NCBI GenBank assembly: GCA_029953675.1
Contig: JAMWBK010000003.1
Location: forward strand, 2,108,001 to 2,172,000
Direction of reading: 5' to 3'
Source of the DNA: Rhodosorus marinus
Taxonomy: Eukaryota; Rhodophyta; Stylonematophyceae; Stylonematales; Stylonemataceae
DNA length: 64,000 nucleotides
Under the pieces are notes generated by a model that ran no database searches, was not told the origin of the DNA, and worked only from the letters and a program-made list of their open reading frames with translations. The position numbers were made by a program, and so were the translations under genes. Positions within the stretch are counted from its first letter, which is position 1. The number at the start of each line of letters is the position of its first letter. Positions 22,584 through 33,875 of this stretch are shown piece after piece.

Positions 22584-24045
22584 TCAGGTTTGAGTCTTAT
22601 CGTCAACCCTGAGGTCTCTGAACTCCGCCAGAGCTTCTTTGATTTCCTTCATCGAGATATCGTTGGCGAAGGTGTACGAACCCACTCCAGTTATCAGAGG
22701 AACCCTCTGCTTTCCGTGGCGGTGCTCGACAGCGTCTGTCAGGCCCTTCCACATGACGTCCTCAGTGCAGCCGTCGTGGAAAGTAGGAAGCTGCATCGAC
22801 TTCATGGTATTTTTAACTCGGTCCCTCACCTCGCTAGTGATCAGGCCCCTTCCGTGGGATAATACAACACAGAAGAATCCATCCACATTCACCGCCTCCC
22901 CGTGCATGATTGGGGGCTCTGCCACCATCTCCAAGATCTTGCTGAAAGAATGTCCGTAGTCGACGCATCTCTCAAGCTTGTATTCCCAGAGATTCGGACC
23001 GAGCTCCTGTTGAGAACAGAAAAGTTAACCTTCTACTCTCAGTCTCGAGTCACCTAGCCAAGGCACAGCTTGGTGACGCTATAGAATGCGACCCTACCTC
23101 AAGCATCAGCTCAATCGCAAGCTCGATCACCCGGTCTGCAACGAAATCAGAGCCCTGAAAGCGTTCCGCAATAATACGTGCCCCGTGCTCCTCGAGAAGT
23201 GAGAACAGCTCTTCAGATCTAACCAAGGCAAGCTTCATGATTTCGCACAGTCCGTTCCTGATGTTCCTCTCGTCCTGAGTAGCAATGAAGCTCTTATCGA
23301 GGAAGGCCGCGCAGGGCGCATAGAACGAACCCATGCGGTTCTTCAGGGGACCCTTAGACTTTGATTCGTAGTCTACTCCTGTCTTAACTCCAACCGAGGC
23401 GTCCACGATCGCCAGGAGCGTTGTTGGAACTCTGATATAAGGCACTCCCCTCCTGCACAAGAGAAGTCACGTTTAGGAAAGTTGGTTATCAAAGGACGCA
23501 ACCTAATGGGACTCTTCACGCAGGGGAATGCTTTACCTGTAGAGGCTGGCCGTGAAGCCGACGACATCTAGGACGACACCACCGCCGACTGCAACGATGG
23601 GCTCCCTTCTATGAAGACCAAAGTCGCAGAGTTCTTCGAAAATCTTGTCCACAAGAGCGAATCGCTTGTTCTCTTCTTCCCCCGGGATGACCACGATACG
23701 CCACTCAACCTTAAAGTGATCGAAATACTTTCTAATTCTTTCTCCGTACAGTTCATCGACTTTATCATCGACGACGAGGAACCTTCTCCTCGGACAGTTC
23801 TCCGGCATAAACCTAGTCGCCAAGGTATCATTGTCCAGCGAAAACAGGCTCTGGTAGCTCTCCACAGTATATTCAACGGGTAGCTCGTAGTAGTTCGTCC
23901 ATTCCTTTCTGCAACCTTCCTTGAGGCCCACGGTCCTTATGAAAACGTTCCTCGGAGCTCGAGCGCATCTCTCCCCAAGCTTGTCAAAATCAGTCGGATC
24001 AATACCCGCCGCGGCAGGGCTCACAAAATCTTCGCCGCTAACCAT
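22584..24045 (-). CDS. Sedoheptulose-7-phosphate cyclase (DDGS/EVS class), 428 aa
   Basis: Three exons, in transcript order: 23537-24045, 23098-23452 and 22584-23006. The protein belongs to the dehydroquinate synthase superfamily: NAD-binding GGGVVLDVVGF, then RGVPYIRVPTTLLAIVDASVGVKTGV, FLDKSFIATQDERNIRNGLCEIMKLALV, and metal-site motifs ELGPNLWEYKLERCVDYGHSFS and MHGEAVNVD. This divergent C-terminal metal region with NLWE and DYGHS is characteristic of the sugar-phosphate cyclases that use sedoheptulose 7-phosphate (DDGS, EVS, EEVS), not of shikimate-pathway DHQS. DDGS makes 4-deoxygadusol precursors for mycosporine UV screens. Subtype is not resolved by reading. No O-methyltransferase or ATP-grasp partner lies next to it, and it is not fused. 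Confidence 0.88.
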
Positions 24046-25806
24046 CTTCTAGTCTTCAAGGTTTCAAAAGATAAATTCTAAAAGCGGTCTTCCCTCCCGA
24101 AAAGACTCTGAAACAGCAAGGTGGTTACCGACTACCGTCTCCCCACCCACCCCACACCCCTTCAGGTTCATCCACGCCCTCACGTTTATAGCCTGCCTCG
24201 ATCATCTTAGCCAATGACATTAAGCTGTGATCGATCGCTTAAGGGAGCAAGCTTTCACCAGCTAGAACGATGCTTTCCTGTTCCGATTAGAAACAATTTG
24301 ATCTGAATATTTGAGGGAGGCCTGTTCAACCCATATGTCTACCTTTCTCATCATGTGCAGTCCACACGGCTTCCAGCCGGCAATGGGACAAACCAACAGG
24401 GCTGTCGGCTTCCGCTGGGTTTGGGAGTGTTGTTTGAGAAGGGGTATTGTAAGTGATGAGAAGGTTGTTTGGCTCAGAGATTATGTAACAATCAGGGTTC
24501 ATGGAGACCACGATGTTTTGCAAGTTCAGATGCGCCGCTTAGTTCTCAGTGTTCAGCAAGCCTCCATCCTGCTCGTCGCTCAACCAACCCTTCCGGATGA
24601 GAGGCTCAAAGAACGTCAACGGGGTGTACCTAAATAGTTCTATTTAAAAGACCGATTTGCAGTCCAACTTCCATAATATTCTTCACAACAAATGTATAAA
24701 AAGTACTCTAATACCTGCTCCCAACGGAATTAGGTTTTGCATTCGATCAAGAACATCATAAACTTTCGGGAAAACATCATAAGTTTTTTGTCCGATGAGT
24801 AAGATAGGACATCTGAGCTTGAATATGCTACAGAGCATCCTAAACTAACCATCCCTTTCAGTGCAGTCAATCAGTCCTGACGGATCGTGCAACCCCCACC
24901 CCCAAGCCAACTCTCCATAAAAAAAGCAAAAAACCAATCCCATTTCATCTGATCAAATTAAGTCTCATAATTACTTATTTTAAAAATATCCGCTTTTATG
25001 ATCAAAGTACATCTTCTTGGAAGCTCAATATTCCCTGCTCGTGTAATTTAGCGACAATAATTTACATTATCGAAATAATAATAAAAAGGAACAAAAAGCA
25101 AGAAATTTTGTGAATAAGACGTTTCCCATCACGTTGAGACTCGAGATGTGCTTCCAAGCGAAACCACCGCCACCACTTACTTTTTCGCTCCATACTCAAT
25201 CCAAACGTCATAAATCAATCAATTTCAATTCATGTTCTATTATTGTTTCTGAAAGTGGTACTCTGCTATTCTGAATTTTGGATACTTTTGGGTATTTCTG
25301 GAGAAGATGGTTTTGTGTAAATTTTTCAAAGATGTATGCGGAGCTTTTTGAAATGAGGTTTTGAGTTGGGAGGGTTTTCTGACGACTCTCACTGGCTTCA
25401 GGGGGTTTGAGTGAGTAGATTCGAGTATCAACGTTGGGCTACGACGTGATTTTTTTTCTACCTGCCTTCGTTTCCTCCCTGGAGAGTTCTTTTGTCCTCC
25501 GCCGCGGTTATACAATTCTAGAGCTCTTCCAAGTGTTCGATTTCATTGCAAACGTATCCACATTATGCTAGTTGTACAAATTCATATTTACCGGCGTTCC
25601 GTGTTGTAGGCTCGCTCTGTCTCCCAATTTCCGCGTCGTTCCGTGCCACTGGACTGGAACAGTACGCGATGCTCCAATCGCCAGCCTTTTCAGCGCTGCG
25701 GGTGCAGGTCCAACGCTTCTCGGCGATGTTTACCTTCTGGCTCAATGGACCTCCGCGATTAAACGAGCTGGGTCTTCGTCCTGCACAGTTGCGAGGTTCT
25801 TTCGCG
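24046..25806. other. Intergenic region, 1.8 kb
   Basis: Positions 24141-24163 are C-rich (G-rich on the strand of the cyclase), 100 bp upstream of that gene. An AT-rich island spans 24640-25130. Frames at 24311-24637 and 25546-25806 lack family features; the latter lies beyond the 3' end of the PPR gene. Confidence 0.5.
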
Positions 25807-28800
25807 TCATCGTCGTTGACGATTTGCAGAAGTCCGTTCAGGACCTCGTTCATCCCCCCGTTCAAATTGGCTACGTCCGTGGCTTTCTCGACCCCGTCCA
25901 CGACGGTCTGTACGCCTTTCTCGTCCCATCCTCCTCAGCTGATTGTCTCCTTCGCTGGAAATTTCACTGTCTGAATTGCTTAAAGTATTTCCGCTATTTT
26001 CCGCAGTGGGCAACTTACGCTGCACCAGCTCATTTGCATCGCCCGCTTTTGGTAGCACTTCCTGTGAATCGCTGCCATCACGTAGCTTAGCTGACAATGC
26101 CTCCGGGTACCTTTTTGCAAAGTAGCTGTCAACTCGTTTCATAGACAAGAACTGACCGGAGTTCTTCAACTGCGCAGTGACCTCTTCATAGAATATTCTC
26201 GGTTTCTCTATGCGCTGGAACTTAAGGACCTCGGACAAGACCTCCAAACCCTCAGATGTTTCCCCACATCGGAGGAGCGCTTCGACCATTTTTCGTCGGT
26301 TCCACTCCGTGAGTTTGGCCTTCGAGTTGACCAGGTGGGTCATAAACTTTCGAACCTCACCCGCGTCGCGATCCTTGCCAAGCGCAACGAACATTGCGCT
26401 GATTGCCCTTGCACCTTGATTAATATTGTGCTCTCTAAACCGCTTCCATATCTTTCTTACAGAAATCGAATCTCCAATTCGTGCGTATGCCTCGATGGCA
26501 GCGCTCAGCAGCTGCTGATCCCATTTCAGGTTAATATGCTCCTCCGCCCTGAGGATGACATCAGCAGCCTTTGCATCCAAGTCGTTTCTCAGATACGCGA
26601 GTACTAACGAGCTGTAGTTAACGGGTTCAAGGGTCAGCTTCGCGTTCTGCGCAAGCACGGGTATCTCATCGAGCTTGTCTGTCCGCCCGACGACTCCATA
26701 CGCAGTTGTCACGAGCGAAAGCATTGTGTGATCCAAGTTCAGGTTATTCTGCTTCGCGAGCCTGAACAGTTCCAACGCGATGTCCGGCATTTTCTTCCTG
26801 TTTGCTTCCAACATCAGGAGATTTACCGTTTCTACCTGAAGGTCCTTGCTTTGGCGGGATAGTGAATCAAAGATTTCCTTCGCGCGATCAAGTTTGTCTT
26901 GCTCGACATAGAGCTTCACAGCAGAATGCACGAACCTCCCAGAGGTCCTAATCTTCCGCTTTTCAACTTGCTCCATGATCTTGTCTGCGAACTCAATCCT
27001 CCCGTCGCCCAATCGCTGAAGTTGTCGCTCCGGAACGAATTTCAGTGTCTCCCCTTTTGCTTCTGCTGCCTTTTTAGTCTTATCCATGTGTTCAAATCGA
27101 AGGCGGAGCAGCTGGTCCAACATGACTCCAAAGGTCCTCTCATCAGCGAGCACCTTTCGTTCGTCCATCTCACTCAGAACCTCCATGGCTCCGGAGAAAT
27201 CCGAAGAACGGACATACGCGCCTATCAGAGAATTGTACGTATATGCGTGCCTAACAACGCCCTGTTGCCCCATGCTAATGAAAATCTTTGTCGCCTCGTG
27301 CAATTTCTTATTTTCTCCGAGCACCGAGATCGCCGCGGCGTAAGCGTCCGACGTTGGCGTCAGATTTTTCTCCCTCATTTCTGCCATGATCTTCTCGACA
27401 CCATCGAGGTCCCGCTGCCTACTCAACGCTTGCACTAGTACACTGTAGCTCTCGCTGTTTGGCTCAATTCCAACGGTCTTCATCTCAGCCAGCACCCTCA
27501 TGGCCGGACCGGGGTGCTGCCCTTTGATTGCGCCCCGGGCAAGCCCGCTCAACATGACTTCATATAGCCTTGAGTCAGGCTCAAATCCCGCGCTCTTCAT
27601 TCTCTCCATCCAGATTTTGGCACCTCCCGGATCTCCTGTTTCCGACAAGTTCATGATGATCGGATGGTAGCTACGCTCGTTCGGTCGGAGCCCCTCCTTT
27701 TTCAACTTTTCAAACATTTCAACAGCCTTGTCCCTATTACCAGCACAAGCATAGCCCAGTATGAGCGTATTGTACGTGACGACGTCCGGAGTTCGTTTCA
27801 GTCTGTACATCCTGTGCAGATGTTCATCCGCCTTGTCCATTTCTCGGTTCTTCGCGAACGCATCCATAAGAGCGTTCCATACGTGGATGTCGGCCCGGCC
27901 GCTCTTTGCGAGCTGGTCAGCTATCCTGCGAGCCTGGTTGGTATTACCGATCTGGCTGTATGCTTTGATGATACTCATCGCCGTGTACTTGTCCCAGGGC
28001 AACTTCTTCGCTTTCATATCGTTGAATATTTCTATGGCGTTCAGGGGCTGATCCAGCGCCATGTAGGACTGTAGAATGGCGTTGTAACTTGAGACATCCT
28101 CAACCAGATTTCGCTCTTTGAAGTAGCGCCTTAACTGCAGAGCTCCTTCGGGTTGTTTACAAGCGTTGTAGGCTACCATCATCGAATTTATCACAGACAC
28201 GGTGAAAGGTTTGTCGGATTCCAACTTCTTCTGAAAAATCATCTTTGCTTCATCCAGCCGTCCGTGTTTCCCCAGAGCCGATATCATATATGTGAAGATT
28301 TTCTCAGGGGTGTCTTCCTTTTCATCCTTTTCGATTCTGCGGAACGTATCAAGGGCCTTTTCGATCTGCCCTCCTCGGTGAAAAACTCGAATCAGAGTGA
28401 AAGTGAGATGTGGGGGAATGTCCTCTAACTTCTTGCCAAAACCCCAACGGATGATACTTTGCGTCTCCTCAGGCATCCTAGCGAGCGTCATGACTTCAGC
28501 CAACTGAGCAGTCCATCTCGGGTATGGCGTAACTCTGTCAGCCTTCATCTCCTGAACTGTCCGAAGAACGAGCATTGTGTCGATCCTGCCACGTTTCGGA
28601 TTCATTGAGTCCACCACGGCACCCCAGTGTCGATCATCAAGTTTGACGCCCATCGACCTCGCCTGAAGAGCAGCTTCCAGCGACCATTTAGGATTGTCTT
28701 CCCCGACATCTTGAAGGACCTTCACCAGCTGTTTTCCAGATTTATCCCGCGCAGCTTGCACCACAAGTTCGCCGAAGCTGGCCCGGAAACTCTCAACAGT

Positions 28801-28932
28801 ACGTGGACGGGGACGTTTATGACCACCAACAAAAGCATCACCTCTGAACGGACTAAACGCCTCTGGGGCTGTGCCACTAGCAATTAAAAGCGGGGATGCA
28901 CGCGAAACAACTCCACGGAATCCAACCCCCAT
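25807..28932 (-). CDS. Large intronless PPR protein, 1041 aa, probably plastid or mitochondrial
   Basis: One uninterrupted exon. The N-terminal ~45 residues are Ser/Arg/Gly-rich and transit-like. From about residue 170 to 900 there is an almost continuous array of 35-residue P-type PPR motifs. Examples are TFTLIRVFHRGGQIEKALDTF, DVVTYNTLILGYACAGNRDKAVEMF and NERSYHPIIMNLSETGDPGGAKIW. I count at least 18-20 repeats, some degenerate in the C-terminal half. The last ~90 residues are polar and end in an RG/RRDR-rich tail that could add non-specific RNA binding. P-class PPR proteins stabilise, splice or activate translation of organellar transcripts. No DYW, E or SMR domain is seen. The lack of introns contrasts with most neighbours. 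Confidence 0.93.
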   Translation of the reverse strand: MGVGFRGVVSRASPLLIASGTAPEAFSPFRGDAFVGGHKRPRPRTVESFRASFGELVVQAARDKSGKQLVKVLQDVGEDNPKWSLEAALQARSMGVKLDDRHWGAVVDSMNPKRGRIDTMLVLRTVQEMKADRVTPYPRWTAQLAEVMTLARMPEETQSIIRWGFGKKLEDIPPHLTFTLIRVFHRGGQIEKALDTFRRIEKDEKEDTPEKIFTYMISALGKHGRLDEAKMIFQKKLESDKPFTVSVINSMMVAYNACKQPEGALQLRRYFKERNLVEDVSSYNAILQSYMALDQPLNAIEIFNDMKAKKLPWDKYTAMSIIKAYSQIGNTNQARRIADQLAKSGRADIHVWNALMDAFAKNREMDKADEHLHRMYRLKRTPDVVTYNTLILGYACAGNRDKAVEMFEKLKKEGLRPNERSYHPIIMNLSETGDPGGAKIWMERMKSAGFEPDSRLYEVMLSGLARGAIKGQHPGPAMRVLAEMKTVGIEPNSESYSVLVQALSRQRDLDGVEKIMAEMREKNLTPTSDAYAAAISVLGENKKLHEATKIFISMGQQGVVRHAYTYNSLIGAYVRSSDFSGAMEVLSEMDERKVLADERTFGVMLDQLLRLRFEHMDKTKKAAEAKGETLKFVPERQLQRLGDGRIEFADKIMEQVEKRKIRTSGRFVHSAVKLYVEQDKLDRAKEIFDSLSRQSKDLQVETVNLLMLEANRKKMPDIALELFRLAKQNNLNLDHTMLSLVTTAYGVVGRTDKLDEIPVLAQNAKLTLEPVNYSSLVLAYLRNDLDAKAADVILRAEEHINLKWDQQLLSAAIEAYARIGDSISVRKIWKRFREHNINQGARAISAMFVALGKDRDAGEVRKFMTHLVNSKAKLTEWNRRKMVEALLRCGETSEGLEVLSEVLKFQRIEKPRIFYEEVTAQLKNSGQFLSMKRVDSYFAKRYPEALSAKLRDGSDSQEVLPKAGDANELVQRKLPTAENSGNTLSNSDSEISSEGDNQLRRMGRERRTDRRGRGRESHGRSQFERGDERGPERTSANRQRR

Positions 28933-30002
28933 CGTAAGTTTCGCTATCCCTCTCCAACGAAGAGAAGATGCGTTTCAAGGCAGTTCTCGTCACGTATCGA
29001 TTCTCTAGACTCCAAATTCATCCGTCTCTGAGCGAATATATTCCCTAAAACAACCCCAACAATTTCCTTGAGTTACAATGACTCATTTTCCTATCCACTC
29101 CCACCTCCAACAACCCCGTCCTCAACAAACCAATGTCCATCTTCGGGATGATGCCACGTAGGCCAGTCTACCTTCGAAGGGGACCTGTTGGAGGAAGGTT
29201 GGAACTCAGAACAATACTCTCCAAATAAAACTTGGCATAGTAGGTATCTGCAAGTACTTCATCTGTATTGTGTCAATGTTCATTACCTCTCCCAAACCTA
29301 GGGCCATCGGCCTGCCCGTCTGGCGAGAGTGCGGGTTGCTTTCCTCCTGGGCAGAGATTCCTCGGACGATCATACAGCAAACATCTAAACCTGTAGAGAA
29401 CTCAGTTCATAGCCTGCAGAGATCCATCCAATCACCCAGTCACATAGCTTGAACCAATGTCTACAAGATGGTCCCTTCAGGCGGGGTCACCGACCGTAGT
29501 AGCACTTAAAATCATCCAAAATAGTCCAATGTAAATTACACGTGCCGTTGTTCTATTTGTTTAAACCGGAAAGTAACACGTGTCACTTGATAGCTGCGAA
29601 ATCACGTCTACTATCTGCCATTCATATTTTGTTTTAAGGACAGTTGTTGTCCAATAAATGGACAGAAAATACAGGGGACAAGTGGTAGACTATAATTGGA
29701 TTTAAAGTCTTGCAATACTAAACTTTTTCACAGTTTGCATTCGGCCGACACCGTCTTCGACTTTGGGCATTCGTTGGGGTTCAGTGTTCTTCAGTAAGCG
29801 CTGGCAGCAGATCTTTCCCTCCAGAAGACAGTGCTAGTGGTCACAAGAGCATATCAACGATGCTATATTCTGCAACCAAGTCTCCTGATCTCGTCTGCTT
29901 ACAATTCATTTGGTAAGCGGTCTTGCGTCTGCACTTGAGATGTCGTGCGTTGGCTTGGGTTGGGCAGCGATCAACCGGTAGACCCCAATCCTGGGCACCG
30001 TG
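28933..30002. other. Divergent promoter region, 1.1 kb
   Basis: It lies between the starts of the large PPR gene (-) and the Nudix gene (+). No gene is supported; small frames such as 29270-29452 have no features. It presumably carries both promoters. Confidence 0.5.
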
Positions 30003-30866
30003 ATGTATGAGATCCTATTTTGTAACAAAACTGGACTGTCCGCAAGAGATAACCGACTGACTGTTGAACTGGACAGGGTATACAATCGGAAGCCTCATCC
30101 TAGCCCGGAAGTGGAGGACAGGATTGAACAGAGGTGGAAGGACCAGGTTCGAGAAAAGGGAGAAAGTGTTCTGTGGAATGCCACCAAGTTCAGGCTTGAA
30201 TCTGCTAGAGAAACCGCAGATGGACGCCTTCATTTGATGCTGGGCATCACGGACTACAGAGAGTACCAAGGAACGAACTTGCTTACAACAGGGCCACTGC
30301 TTGTCTTCCAACACGAGTGGCACCTCTCGAATGCCTTTGGCAACTGTTGCGTCGTGAGGACATGCGATGGCAAGGTACCTTTTGTGGTGCGGAGCAGGCG
30401 AGTAGGAGAGGGAGAAGGGTTCGCTGTGCTTCCCGGCGGACACGCTGAGCCCTCTCGTCTCGGCATTGAGCGCATGGAGTCGGATCTCTCGAGCATTTCC
30501 CCGAAACAAGTCATCGCCGAACTGTTCACCAGTACCGTTGAGGAAGTTGTCGAGGAGGTCGGAATCTCCAAGGACTACCTCCACATCGATGGGATGAAAA
30601 TGTTAGGCATAGTAAGAAGAACTGCAGACTTGAAAGCACAAATGGTGTGCGTGATCGATTGCGAACTCTCAAGCGTTGATGTGAACCGATTGACAACTCA
30701 ACTAGATCCAGAGTGTCAAAAACTTCTATTCGCAGACTTTGCAGATCTAGAATCCATCTCAGACACCGGGAAGCTGACGGGAGTGAAACTCATGCCAGAA
30801 CACGTTGGGGCAGTGGTACTATACCTAAAGTCACAGGAGAGTGTACATGAATGCAAAAGAACTTAA
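30003..30866 (+). CDS. NUDT22-type Nudix hydrolase (UDP-sugar hydrolase), 287 aa
   Basis: A single exon; the ATG at 30003 follows an in-frame GTG and matches the family N-terminus. Residues 20-95 (VELDRVYNRK, WNATKFRLESA, LGITDYREYQGTNL) follow the N-terminal domain of NUDT22. Residues 140-190 give its divergent Nudix box: VLPGGHAEP, a 22-residue insert, then ELFTSTVEEVVEEVGI. Animal NUDT22 hydrolyses UDP-glucose and UDP-galactose to UMP and sugar-1-phosphate in a Mg-dependent manner. The acidic EExxEE helix needed for metal is intact, so the same activity is likely, in the cytosol. The gene sits just upstream of NOP16 on the same strand, with no evidence of linkage. Confidence 0.88.
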   Translation: MYEILFCNKTGLSARDNRLTVELDRVYNRKPHPSPEVEDRIEQRWKDQVREKGESVLWNATKFRLESARETADGRLHLMLGITDYREYQGTNLLTTGPLLVFQHEWHLSNAFGNCCVVRTCDGKVPFVVRSRRVGEGEGFAVLPGGHAEPSRLGIERMESDLSSISPKQVIAELFTSTVEEVVEEVGISKDYLHIDGMKMLGIVRRTADLKAQMVCVIDCELSSVDVNRLTTQLDPECQKLLFADFADLESISDTGKLTGVKLMPEHVGAVVLYLKSQESVHECKRT

Positions 30867-31257
30867 CCCAACGCGTACGTGACTCAAAAGACTTCAATAA
30901 AACTCCTCTATCAGCTCCAAAGGGAATGATCCCAACCATGCAAGCAGGAATCGACCGCGAGTCCTAACGCCCTATTATATCCTTCATTTTGTGAATATTT
31001 GAAAGACTGACAGCTACTAGGTAAAGATTCATTAAGCGCGGTTACACCATCTTCGAAACCTGCAAGCAACGACGGCCATTACGCTCACCTCCTAAGTGGG
31101 ACAATATGTCCCGGTTTGATGGGACATTTGCGATGACGACGGTGACATGGTGAAGCTGTTTTGAAAGCCATGAGGAGGATGGGGCTTTGCGGAGGTTGCT
31201 TCTGCGTATGGATAGATGAAGAGAAAGCTTGAACTGATGGGTAGAATTTGAAGAAGT
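30867..31257 (+). other. Spacer between Nudix gene and NOP16
   Basis: 390 bp between co-directional genes; AATAAA at 30896-30901 is a plausible poly(A) signal for the Nudix gene. Nothing else is evident. Confidence 0.4.
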
Positions 31258-32084
31258 ATGGGGATACGTCAGAGAAAAAACAACCGGAAGGGCGGACATG
31301 TAGGTTCGAGGAGGAAGCACGGGCTGAAGAAGAAGGCTGCCCAACGGAAGGGGCATATTGATGCGACAAGTATTGCTGAACCGAGTACGTGATGTTATCC
31401 TTGTTAGATGGGACTGGAGGGCTAGTGTCTGAATTTTTTTAACGATTATTCTCTTTCCTTGTTGTGTTTTCGTCCGTGCCACATTAGACATTCAGAAGCT
31501 TTGGGAGCAGAATAAAACCATCAGAGAGAACACGGAGAAACTGGGGATATCGCTTGTAGCAAACAAGAACATAAAGTATGGCAGTGTTGGAGAGAATCCA
31601 TCGAAAAGCAAGGTAAGACTCTCAAAGGGGAACTTTTTTTTTGAAAAGTTGTGAGAGGAAACAACTCAACGCAACTCGTTGGACTTGTTTTAGACTGAGC
31701 TAGTTTCATTGTTAGAGGATCGAGCTGCTCGTGGTGAAGCACTGAGACCTGATCATCTTCCAGAAGGGTGAGTGCATCTTACTAGATGTTGCGCACCCGG
31801 AAAAGCTATCGTTTCTGAAGTGTGAAGAGTTCATTCTCTGTGGAAGGGAGAAGCTTGCGTTGCACAAGCTCATCGGAAAATATGGAACGGACTATCGAAA
31901 AATGGCAAGAGACATGCGATTGAACTCTCAACAACATACAGTAAGTGAAAAGAAGTGAAACGCAAAAATCTGCTTGCTTTGGTCGTTGAATCCACTCTCG
32001 TCTCTGTATCGTTTCCGCGTGAAACAGCCGGCTGTCCTCAGGAAGAAATGTGAAAAGTTTTTGAATGAGGAAAGTGGAAAATAG
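31258..32084 (+). CDS. NOP16: NOP16-like nucleolar ribosome-biogenesis factor, 158 aa
   Basis: Five exons: 31258-31384, 31488-31612, 31694-31767, 31847-31940 and 32028-32084, frame-consistent throughout. The N-terminus is short and very basic (MGIRQRKNNRKGG, RRKHGLKKKAAQRKG), then comes IQKLWEQNKTIRENTEKLGI, the family block around the conserved Trp. The C-terminal signature is LHKLIGKYGTDYRKMARDMRLN, followed by P-VLRKKCEKFLNEES, matching the NOP16 consensus (GxDYxxMARD and a Lys-rich helix). In yeast and human NOP16 is a pre-60S assembly factor in the nucleolus. The protein is a little shorter than the human one (178). The exon 4 acceptor (31846) was chosen by frame and family fit. Confidence 0.8.
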
Positions 32085-33200
32085 ATCCCGCGCGTGTGAG
32101 CAGTTGTACAACAAGGAGAGATATCCAGCTGAAGCTGAGGCCAATCGGGTGCAGTCAGTCAACCTCGATGTCTGCACAAGATTATCAAGATATGGAACGA
32201 AGTTACTGGCAGGGTTTCCGTGAAAGCACGTGTCAGTGAAGGCAGCGGAACCGGATTTGTAGGAATAAAAGTGCGAATGTGTTGAGGGCTCGGCCGTGTC
32301 TGGACTCCTTTCTGGAGATCTTGGATGGTGGATGCAAACCTTACTAACCGGCAAAGAACTGCTCTTCATGACGCTGAAAATGTCTGCGGACCATCAACGC
32401 GAGGATCTGCTTTTGAACGGATGGATGAGCCGACCCGTCCTCACTGTCATGAACTGCTTTGGAATATATTGAAGGGGAACCAGTTTATGATGCAGGTGGC
32501 ATGCGTTTTGTCATGTTTGTCTTCGAGTTTCTGAATGCGCTTGATGCCCCTGGATGAGAAAACAAGACGAACCCAACGCACAACCGCTCCCGGAGAGCAC
32601 CCAGACCAACATATTTCGTGACGATGGACGCAAAACGCTCCGCGCTGATGAAAAGCGATTAAACCACTGCATCATCCAACTTCAAGCCCACGGCCAGGAT
32701 TTGACACCATGTCATAGAGTCAACGGTGCGCTAGCTGCTCTGAGAAGATTCAGCTCTTTGTTGTCCATATACCGCAGGATACAACATCTTTATGTCCCGC
32801 TCACAAACAACCTCAGTTGCAAGTTAAAGTTTTGAGTTTTTTTTTTTAAATCTTCTTCTCGGAATCTGTTATCACATCGGCGCGATCTGTAGCTAGACGT
32901 TAGCACGTCTCTTAATGCACCACTCCGCACCAACCCCAGTTTGCTAAAACCGGTCGGGTAGTTGCGGTCTTGTTAATAGCGTCTCCTGAGAAGGATCCAA
33001 GCTTGTTCCTACTGTCTACAGGGCAGCTATGTACCCCCAGACTAACGTAACCCCGCAAGTGTCAAGACAACCGGACCTGATGGTCCCATTCTGCCTGCTC
33101 CTGACGTTGGGGGAAGATGGTGACGATCAATGTCATCGTCTCGACGTTTCCCAGTTGCCGTTTTTTTTTTGTTCCTCTGGTGTAAAAGTATCGAAGAAAG
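32085..33200. other. Intergenic region, 1.1 kb
   Basis: No supported gene. Small frames (32325-32534, 32554-32835, 33029-33241) have no homology features. T-runs occur at 32838-32847 and 33161-33170, the latter 30 nt before the HACD start. Confidence 0.45.
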
Positions 33201-33875
33201 ATGGCATCTGCTTTAAAGACGTACTATCTTGTCTCGTATAACTTGGTCCAATGGATCCTCTGGGTGTCCGTGGTTGGGTTATTGATTCAGGGTTGTTTGG
33301 AGTCCGGCGGGGACCTGGGAGTTGGAGCGGTTCTGGCTTTTCCTCTAGTGAAACTGGCTGTGGGTGTGGCGTGGTTGGAGATGGTTCATAGTGTTTTAGG
33401 CATGACAAAGGGTTCCATAGTTGCCGCTGCTGGGCAGATGTTTGGGAGGTCCATGACGACGTTCGGAATTCTGAACAAGAACCCGGAGGTCGTCCCTCTC
33501 GATTCCACGTTCTTGCTGTTCTTGACGTGGGCGTTGATCGAGCTAATAAGGTACCCATTCTACGCACTCACTCTCATCAACAGATGTCCAAAGTTCCTTG
33601 AATATCTCCGATACAGTGCGTTCATTCCCCTGTACCCCGTTGGAATGATTCTCGAATGGATCGCTGTAAGAACCGGACTCCCCTATATGAAAATCCGAGA
33701 CTACTGGTCGATCTACATGCCGAATACTCTCAACTTTGAGTTCAGCTTTTATCTCTATTGCTCTACTGGATGGATTCAGTACTTGCTTATCGGGCCGTGG
33801 CAGTATGCATACATGCTCAAGCAGAGATCCAAGAGGTTTGCCGCGTCTAAAGCGCAACCGACAAAGACGGAATGA
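33201..33875 (+). CDS. Very-long-chain (3R)-3-hydroxyacyl-CoA dehydratase (HACD/PAS2/PHS1), 224 aa
   Basis: A single exon starting MASALKTYYLVSYNLVQW, the classical PTPLA/HACD N-terminus. There are six hydrophobic segments, as expected for this ER-membrane enzyme of the fatty-acid elongase complex (third step of each elongation cycle). The catalytic pair is intact: Tyr145 and Glu152 in IPLYPVGMILEW, the same seven-residue spacing as Tyr149/Glu156 in yeast Phs1. The family block LIELIRYPFYAL followed by YLRYSAF is also present. The tail ends KTE and is basic, without a classical KKXX motif at the required positions. The length matches the family (about 220). Confidence 0.93.
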   Translation: MASALKTYYLVSYNLVQWILWVSVVGLLIQGCLESGGDLGVGAVLAFPLVKLAVGVAWLEMVHSVLGMTKGSIVAAAGQMFGRSMTTFGILNKNPEVVPLDSTFLLFLTWALIELIRYPFYALTLINRCPKFLEYLRYSAFIPLYPVGMILEWIAVRTGLPYMKIRDYWSIYMPNTLNFEFSFYLYCSTGWIQYLLIGPWQYAYMLKQRSKRFAASKAQPTKTE

